Source: Phoronis ovalis | Taxonomy: Eukaryota > Phoronida > Phoronidae | Direction: 5' to 3' | NCBI GenBank assembly: GCA_028565635.1 | Contig: JAOXYB010077388.1 | Coordinates: 1-23,384 of the forward strand | DNA: 23,384 nucleotides | Part shown: piece after piece, positions 18,801 to 23,384 of the stretch | Layout: each line of letters starts with the position of its first letter | Numbering within the stretch: the stretch's first letter is position 1 | The notes under the pieces: generated by a model | Told to the model about the DNA's origin: nothing | Database searches by the model: none | Seen by the model: the letters and a program-made list of their open reading frames with translations, nothing else | Translations under genes and position numbers: made by a program

Positions 18801-20769
18801 GCGGTGATATATATAATAGATTCTGCAGATAAAGAAAGACTTTTGGAATCCAAGGGTGCATTTGGTGAGTGAAACCTTTTTTTGCACTTAAATGTTCCAG
18901 TAGTGCCAGTACTGGGGCATAAATTTCATCATAGTATAACTTCAGGTGCAACAATTCTTTGTGAGAGATATCGGTGCTTGGTGGTATGTACATGCAATAT
19001 TGCATATATGATTCTAATAAATTAAAATGTAGTTTCTGCAATTGTGATTTTTTACTTTATACATACAGATTTTCTTTCTTCTGATTTCAGACAAAATGAT
19101 AGCAAATTCCAATATTGATGGTGTACCACTGCTGGTTTTAGCTAACAAGCAAGATGTTACAGTATGTAATATGCTGTGTAAATAAAAGTAAAAATTGTCC
19201 TGTCAATAGATAATTTGCATGCACTTAATGGCATGACCAGATCAAAAATCCAAACATTTGCACGATTTTGAGGTCTGTGAATAAGCAGCAAAGCTTTTTT
19301 ATTTAAAGAGCCTCCACACACAAGTGGCAGAAACATCTTGTGAGGGCTTGAGAGACATTCAAATCACATAACAAACTCTAAACCAGTTTGACATGCTGGA
19401 ATTCCTAAACTTGATTTGATACATCTTGTCCACACAAATAAAAAAAGCTTAATAATTGTCCAGTCAGTTCCTTGTTCACATAATAAAATTCAAACCGGTT
19501 TAGGGTTTCAAGGCAGTTTAGTTGGCCTAGGTGTGTTCGTAAATCATTTTAGAAACATCAAATACTGGTAATATTATAAAACAATTTAAAGCAACAAAAC
19601 AGGAGAACCACTCTCAAACCAGATTTTAATTTTGCGTCACAAACTATATCAAAACAAACTATATCAAAATGTTAGATTAAAGGCCTAGCTTCTCTACTGT
19701 AAACACTCTTGAAGATATTTAATAGTGTCTGTACATATTACTAATGATATAGAATCTTGAAAAAAAACGTTAGTTCATACAATAACCTTCCTTTAACTTG
19801 CATGTTAAATATGCTGCTTTTTTTAGGAATGTATGACTGTAGCTGAGGTTAAAGATGTGTTCAATACTAGTGCATCTAAAGTTGGCCGAAGAGACTGCCT
19901 TGTGTTACCAGTCTCAGCATTAACAGGGTGAGGTGATTGTTTACCGTCATATGCGTAACAAGGTTTAACATCAATATTTACTGTCTCTCTACATAAATTG
20001 TTACCGAACTGCAAAAGTTCAAATAAATATATATGTAAGGAATGATAGCCAAATATACTATAAATAGCTCCAAAGTTCCCCTGCTGGACATTTATGCTGG
20101 TATTGTAACAAGTAAAAATTGTAAAATGTGATTTTGCGAATTTATTGAAGGGCATGCTACTTTGCTGAAGCTGAATTAGCTGACACAGATGCACTGCTGA
20201 ATTCAAATCTAATGTTTTTGTGATATGTCTGATAGTAAGTGCAGGGTTTACTTTCAAATGAAAGCTCCCAGGGCTTACTATCGGGGTAATACAGTAAATG
20301 TTGTGAGTGAAATGCTTCATTTCAAGTGGTCTTGTATTCAGGCCTGAGCGATCAGTCATATAAGAAGCTAGAAATTTTAGTCGAAAATGTCTGACCAATA
20401 TGCGAAATGTTATATATTTTCCTACAGTATAAGTTATTTATCCAATTTCTATTATAAATTTAATCATTTTTAAACAAAAAATATATGAAAGGGAGGTTTT
20501 ATGAACTATTTCTGTTTGATATCAAGTTGTCATCGCTCTATGATGGCAATAGTGGCATATATCATTGTCCAATTTGATCACTTCTCATACACCATCTCTT
20601 AAGGAAGTTAGATTTCATTCTTTAGTTATTACGATTCCTCTTGGATTATAATAGAATTGAGTGTTTTCATATTTTCAGCGAAGGAGTGGATGAAGGTATA
20701 GGGTGGATAGTCAAAGCTATAAAACGAAATGTTGTCAACAGACCACCAACTGAAAAGGAAATTTCATGA
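15877..20769 (+). CDS. ARFRP1: ADP-ribosylation factor-related protein 1, Arf-like GTPase (seven coding exons)
   Basis: Exons 15877-15969, 17761-17848, 18287-18369, 18783-18864, 19091-19161, 19827-19927 and 20679-20769 all have GT-AG borders and join in frame to give 202 aa; human ARFRP1 has 201. G1 is GLDNAGKT (24-31), switch I ends ITATVGLN with Thr56, G3 is WDLGGQ (74-79), G4 is NKQD (134-137) and G5 is SAL (169-171). Thr31 and Gln79 sit at the positions changed in the known GDP- and GTP-locked human mutants. The protein starts Met-Tyr without Gly2, so it should be N-terminally acetylated rather than myristoylated, as known for ARFRP1/yeast Arl3, which binds SYS1 at the trans-Golgi and promotes ARL1 and golgin recruitment. 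QEELQSLWDKYYAECH and KVGRRDCL are ARFRP1-specific and rule out ARF or ARL1. The first ATG of the frame has A at -3. Introns are phase 0, 1, 0, 1, 0, 2. No damage is seen. Confidence 0.97.
16061..16285. repeat. CCGGATCC-containing degenerate repeats in ARFRP1 intron 1
   Basis: The string AAAAACCGGATCCTC occurs at 16064-16078, 16234-16248 and about 16264-16279. The last two copies lie 30-31 bp apart and share the longer unit TCAAAAACCGGATCCTCYC. Between 16090 and 16180 are looser relatives containing AACCGGTTT or AAACCAGATG. This looks like a partly decayed tandem repeat with a unit of about 30 bp. Confidence 0.65.
16624..16910. mobile_element. Probable transposon remnant in ARFRP1 intron 1
   Basis: This GC-rich insert stands out in an AT-rich intron. 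Its left part has four TCACGC motifs in mixed orientation (16633-16638, 16644-16649 inverted, 16680-16685, 16701-16706). Its right part (about 16810-16900) has the CTAAGGCGGCCCCTGGACCCC / CCCTTGGAACCC style typical of dispersed elements in marine invertebrates. A 164-codon plus-strand frame (16510-17004) opens on an ATA triplet rather than ATG and crosses it. That frame reads RPLDPGQTKGAHPPWNP-like text, which in my recollection is commonly seen where such elements are mistranslated. The family assignment is from memory and unverified, and the ends are approximate. Confidence 0.45.
19640..19669. repeat. 15-bp direct duplication in ARFRP1 intron 5
   Basis: CAAACTATATCAAAA occurs twice in tandem (19640-19654 and 19655-19669), with no mismatches. 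It is a small local duplication in intron 5 (19162-19826) without obvious consequence. The remainder of that intron shows no recognisable element. Confidence 0.8.
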
Positions 20770-21990
20770 TCAAGAGATTATGGTCTGCTAGTGGTTTGAT
20801 TTTTAGAGACGCTTCTTAATTAAAGCCTCCTGCATTAAGATTATTATCAGTTGCTGGAGGATTATCTTTTTAATATTATGTGCAAATGACACTTAAAGCC
20901 ACTCATCTCCGGCTTCTGTGACCCAAAAACTTGACAGGTGCATTACCTAGTTAGGAATGCATTCTGTTTTGGTTTATTACGCAGTAAGCAGCACCGCTGT
21001 CAGCAGAACGCTAACTAAAGTTTTTGTAAATTAGTAAAGAATTCACAGAAAGAAATCCTATCAAACTTTTTAACACTCCAGTCTGCATTGTTAACCTACT
21101 GTTTACTTCAATTACAAATAAGAGTGCATGCATCAGGGATATGACATTTTCCAGTTATACAGAAAAACATCGAAGTGGATCATGAAGATGAGGTAGCTGT
21201 GGACAACAGTGGTTGTGTTCCCGGGGGTACTAACAATTACATAAATATATTGTTATGGGATATGTCGGATGGTAGTTATTCTAGCGACATACTCGTATCT
21301 AGTTGCATGTCACAGAGAAGACAGTCTGAACAGGATTTTGTCTGAAATTGTGTTCAACTTTTTATTTGCCCAATGTGTATGTGACTTACATTTATATAAA
21401 GTATTAAAATTGAAAGTTCCAAATTTCAAAGAGATTTGGTTCTTCAGTTAATTGAATAGTTATTACTGCAAATAATAATGCTTTTAAATGAGGCCTCCCA
21501 AAATCTTACCATTTGTCAAAATAATTGTCTTTCAAGAAATCAGATTTACATTAGATTTGGTTCCACCAAAATTTTACACTTTGACATGTCATTTGGCTAA
21601 AAGGCCATTACTCAATAAAGAATTAGGACGCACAATCATCAGCGGAAAAGAGTATTTTTTTGAACAAAATCAATGTCCTCAAAAGTAAAAATAGGGTCAC
21701 TTTACATGTTAGTGTACATTTACAAGATGTGTATAGAAGTACAATTCAAAATAGCGAGTAGCGACACAGTATCAGGAACAATGGGGTAGCATTAACTTTT
21801 TATTTCTGTTTAAACAAGTATTACCGGATAGTTGCTTTGTGTTCTCATCCCATCAACAGATTACATTAGTTATGTTACAAAGTTTTTTTAAAAGCAACAA
21901 TAGTGAATAGATTCCAGTATTTTGTGTTTACTCGATATACAACTCATCATGTAGATAACATAGTTTTTTTAATAAATTTATTTAATGGCA
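20770..21990 (+). other. ARFRP1 3'UTR and downstream region
   Basis: This AT-rich sequence follows the TGA at 20767-20769. The first canonical AATAAA is at 21614-21619 without a clear GU-rich follow-up; the next is at 21971-21976. The UTR therefore ends either near 21640 or near 21990. Open frames at 21269-21451 and 21488-21688 have no domain content and are treated as chance. A CCCGGGGGTACT dispersed motif lies at 21220-21231. Confidence 0.5.
21971..21982. terminator. Palindromic poly(A) signal usable on both strands
   Basis: AATAAATTTATT gives AATAAA on the plus strand (21971-21976) and again on the minus strand (21977-21982). It could end the ARFRP1 transcript and also a convergent minus-strand transcript from the right. 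The second use is inference; no minus-strand coding exon was found to its right. Confidence 0.35.
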
Positions 21991-23227
21991 CAAAAATCTG
22001 ACAATATTACAAGTTAAAAACCTTCCAAAGTTAAAATGTACAATTTGTTCACATTTTTTTTCATGGTTTACTTATTCACAATTGGAAAGACGTATATATT
22101 CATATTTTGTTTGTTACAGCTTTTCAGCGAAGCCGTCGCCAAAAAAAATTTCCAGTAAATATTAATAATGCAAAACTAAATCTTATAGGGCACTTAGTCG
22201 CATATCATTTTAAATCAGATAAATCTGACGGCTTGCCTGCACAAATAGTAAAAGTATGTAATTATTATCAGTCAAAATGACTTCCAATTACTTTCAGCAA
22301 TGAAACACCATCTGGTGGTTAGCTTTGTTATTGTTACCAGTTTCTCTGGTAGTTCTCTCAATGGGTTACTATTTTATCACTATCATTAAGTGGGTTTCAT
22401 TTGTAGAAGATTGATTTAGGGAAACATGTCTATATATAGCAGGGGTCCCACTTAAAAATTAAGTTTTAGAGTAATGTTATATTAAATTTTCGCTGATTGA
22501 TATGACAGCACATACTCATGGATAGTTCATTCTGAGCAAAACAATGGCTTCCCTTGTTTTAAAAGTGTTTTTGGTTCCTTTAAGTTATGCTGACCAGTAA
22601 CAGGTCAAAACAATGGTTTATTATTATTATTACATAAGTACTCCTACATCACTCCTCTTTGCTACTTATAACACTCCTGACACATGAATGTATAAACTTT
22701 AATAAATAAATTGCATAACAACGAAACTAATGTAATTAAACAACTTTCACATACAGAAATAAATTTCACACACAGAGGTATGCATACATTCTATGATTAG
22801 TGCTGCATACACTCTCAAAAGTTATTGAAACTTTGAAAATGTTTTATCTATTACAAAATTAACTGAACATGTGTTCGAAATAAAAAGATAACTATGCAAC
22901 AAGATGAACATATGGATTATCAGTGTAAAACACTGGTTTGGTGGCTGGTGCATATTTTCATAATATGGGAGGTGATGTTTTCACCTATTAGACAAATGTC
23001 CCTTGCTGCTGCACATGGAACCTAAATTTTGAAATATTTCTATTATAGTCAGTTATATAGATGGACAATAAATTACTTGTAAGTAACACTTAAATTCTTT
23101 GAAAACAAAGTGGGACATGCATGTAATGTAAAAAAACACTTTATAAGCATTTCGTGCATGTCAACAATAAACAACACCCTAAACCTACCACAAACAGGAA
23201 TTACAGCTTCTTACTTATATTATACTT
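21991..23227. other. Non-coding DNA, no gene recognised
   Basis: AT-rich sequence with stops in every frame and no recognisable protein, tRNA or rRNA. It contains a short TTA microsatellite at about 22619-22632. It may be the 3'UTR of an unseen convergent gene or plain intergenic DNA. Confidence 0.45.
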
Positions 23228-23347
23228 GGGGGCCGTCCATTAATTATGTCAACAAAATAGGGGGGGAGGGGGTTTGAAAAAGTTTGACAATTGTTGACAT
23301 GAGGGAGGGGGGGGGGGGGAGTTCAAGATAAATTGACGTCAACAATG
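23228..23347. mobile_element. GGCCGTCC / poly-G interspersed repeat
   Basis: The segment starts GGGGGCCGTCCATTAATTATGTC, continues with two G-rich tracts (about 23269-23282 and 23301-23320) separated by a TTTGAAAAAGTTTGACAA stretch, and ends in TTGACGTCAACAATG. The same architecture, a GGCCGTCCATAAA-like head with repeated poly-G/poly-C tracts and GACGTCA-type words, characterises a widespread dispersed repeat of invertebrate genomes. That recognition is from memory. The copy appears short and non-coding. The right end is close to the window edge and may be incomplete. Confidence 0.55.
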
Positions 23348-23384
23348 TTATTTTTACTTAAGTTTGGTACTGACTTCTTTGAAG

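Noticed and set aside
19823-20398. 191-codon minus-strand frame over ARFRP1 exon 6 and intron 6
   Set aside because: It is antisense to a clearly coding exon and then runs through intron sequence. No domain was recognised. It is unusually long for chance, but nothing else supports it.

Overview
This is animal nuclear DNA: AT-rich, with long non-coding stretches and spliced genes that use GT-AG introns. Two genes can be reconstructed with confidence, both on the + strand. The gene content, intron layout and repeats suggest an aquatic invertebrate, possibly a mollusc. That placement is inference, and the species cannot be named from this window.

Layout. Positions 1-1240 are GC-richer and repeat-derived; they hold an array of ten short CCTGTGGTAAAT-type cores at a period of about 32 bp (482-807). 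Positions 1240-6500 are AT-rich and have no recognisable gene, but one compact cluster of E-box, octamer and inverted-repeat sites lies at 4345-4404. A gene for an Id-family helix-loop-helix inhibitor follows: promoter-like DNA at about 6570-7225, coding exons 7301-7609 and 7910-7945, and a 3'UTR exon from 8395 to about 9200. Its product is 114 aa and lacks a basic region. Its intron position, destruction-box-like RTPL and C-terminal cysteine all match vertebrate ID proteins. The promoter carries three GGCGCC sites, two of them touching SMAD-type GTCT/AGAC boxes, plus a perfect CRE and Su(H)/RBPJ-type sites.

Positions 9200-15540 form a long spacer. It contains a 101-bp tandem repeat interrupted by a 100-N assembly gap (11798-11897). 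A consensus CTCF-like site (15580-15591), an ETS site and a YY1-like site then precede the second gene, ARFRP1, an Arf-like GTPase. All seven coding exons (15877-20769) join in frame to give 202 aa with every G motif intact. Its first intron carries a CCGGATCC repeat and a TCACGC-rich probable transposon remnant. Positions 20770-23384 hold the ARFRP1 3' end, a palindromic poly(A) signal usable on either strand, and, at the right edge, a GGCCGTCC/poly-G interspersed repeat.

The two genes have no obvious functional link. Id proteins sequester E-type bHLH factors in the nucleus, and ARFRP1 acts at the trans-Golgi. The CTCF-like site between them suggests separately regulated neighbours. I did not find a clearly novel molecular system. 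The best second looks are the 32-bp periodic array, the BMP/Notch-like architecture of the Id promoter, and the CTCF-like site.
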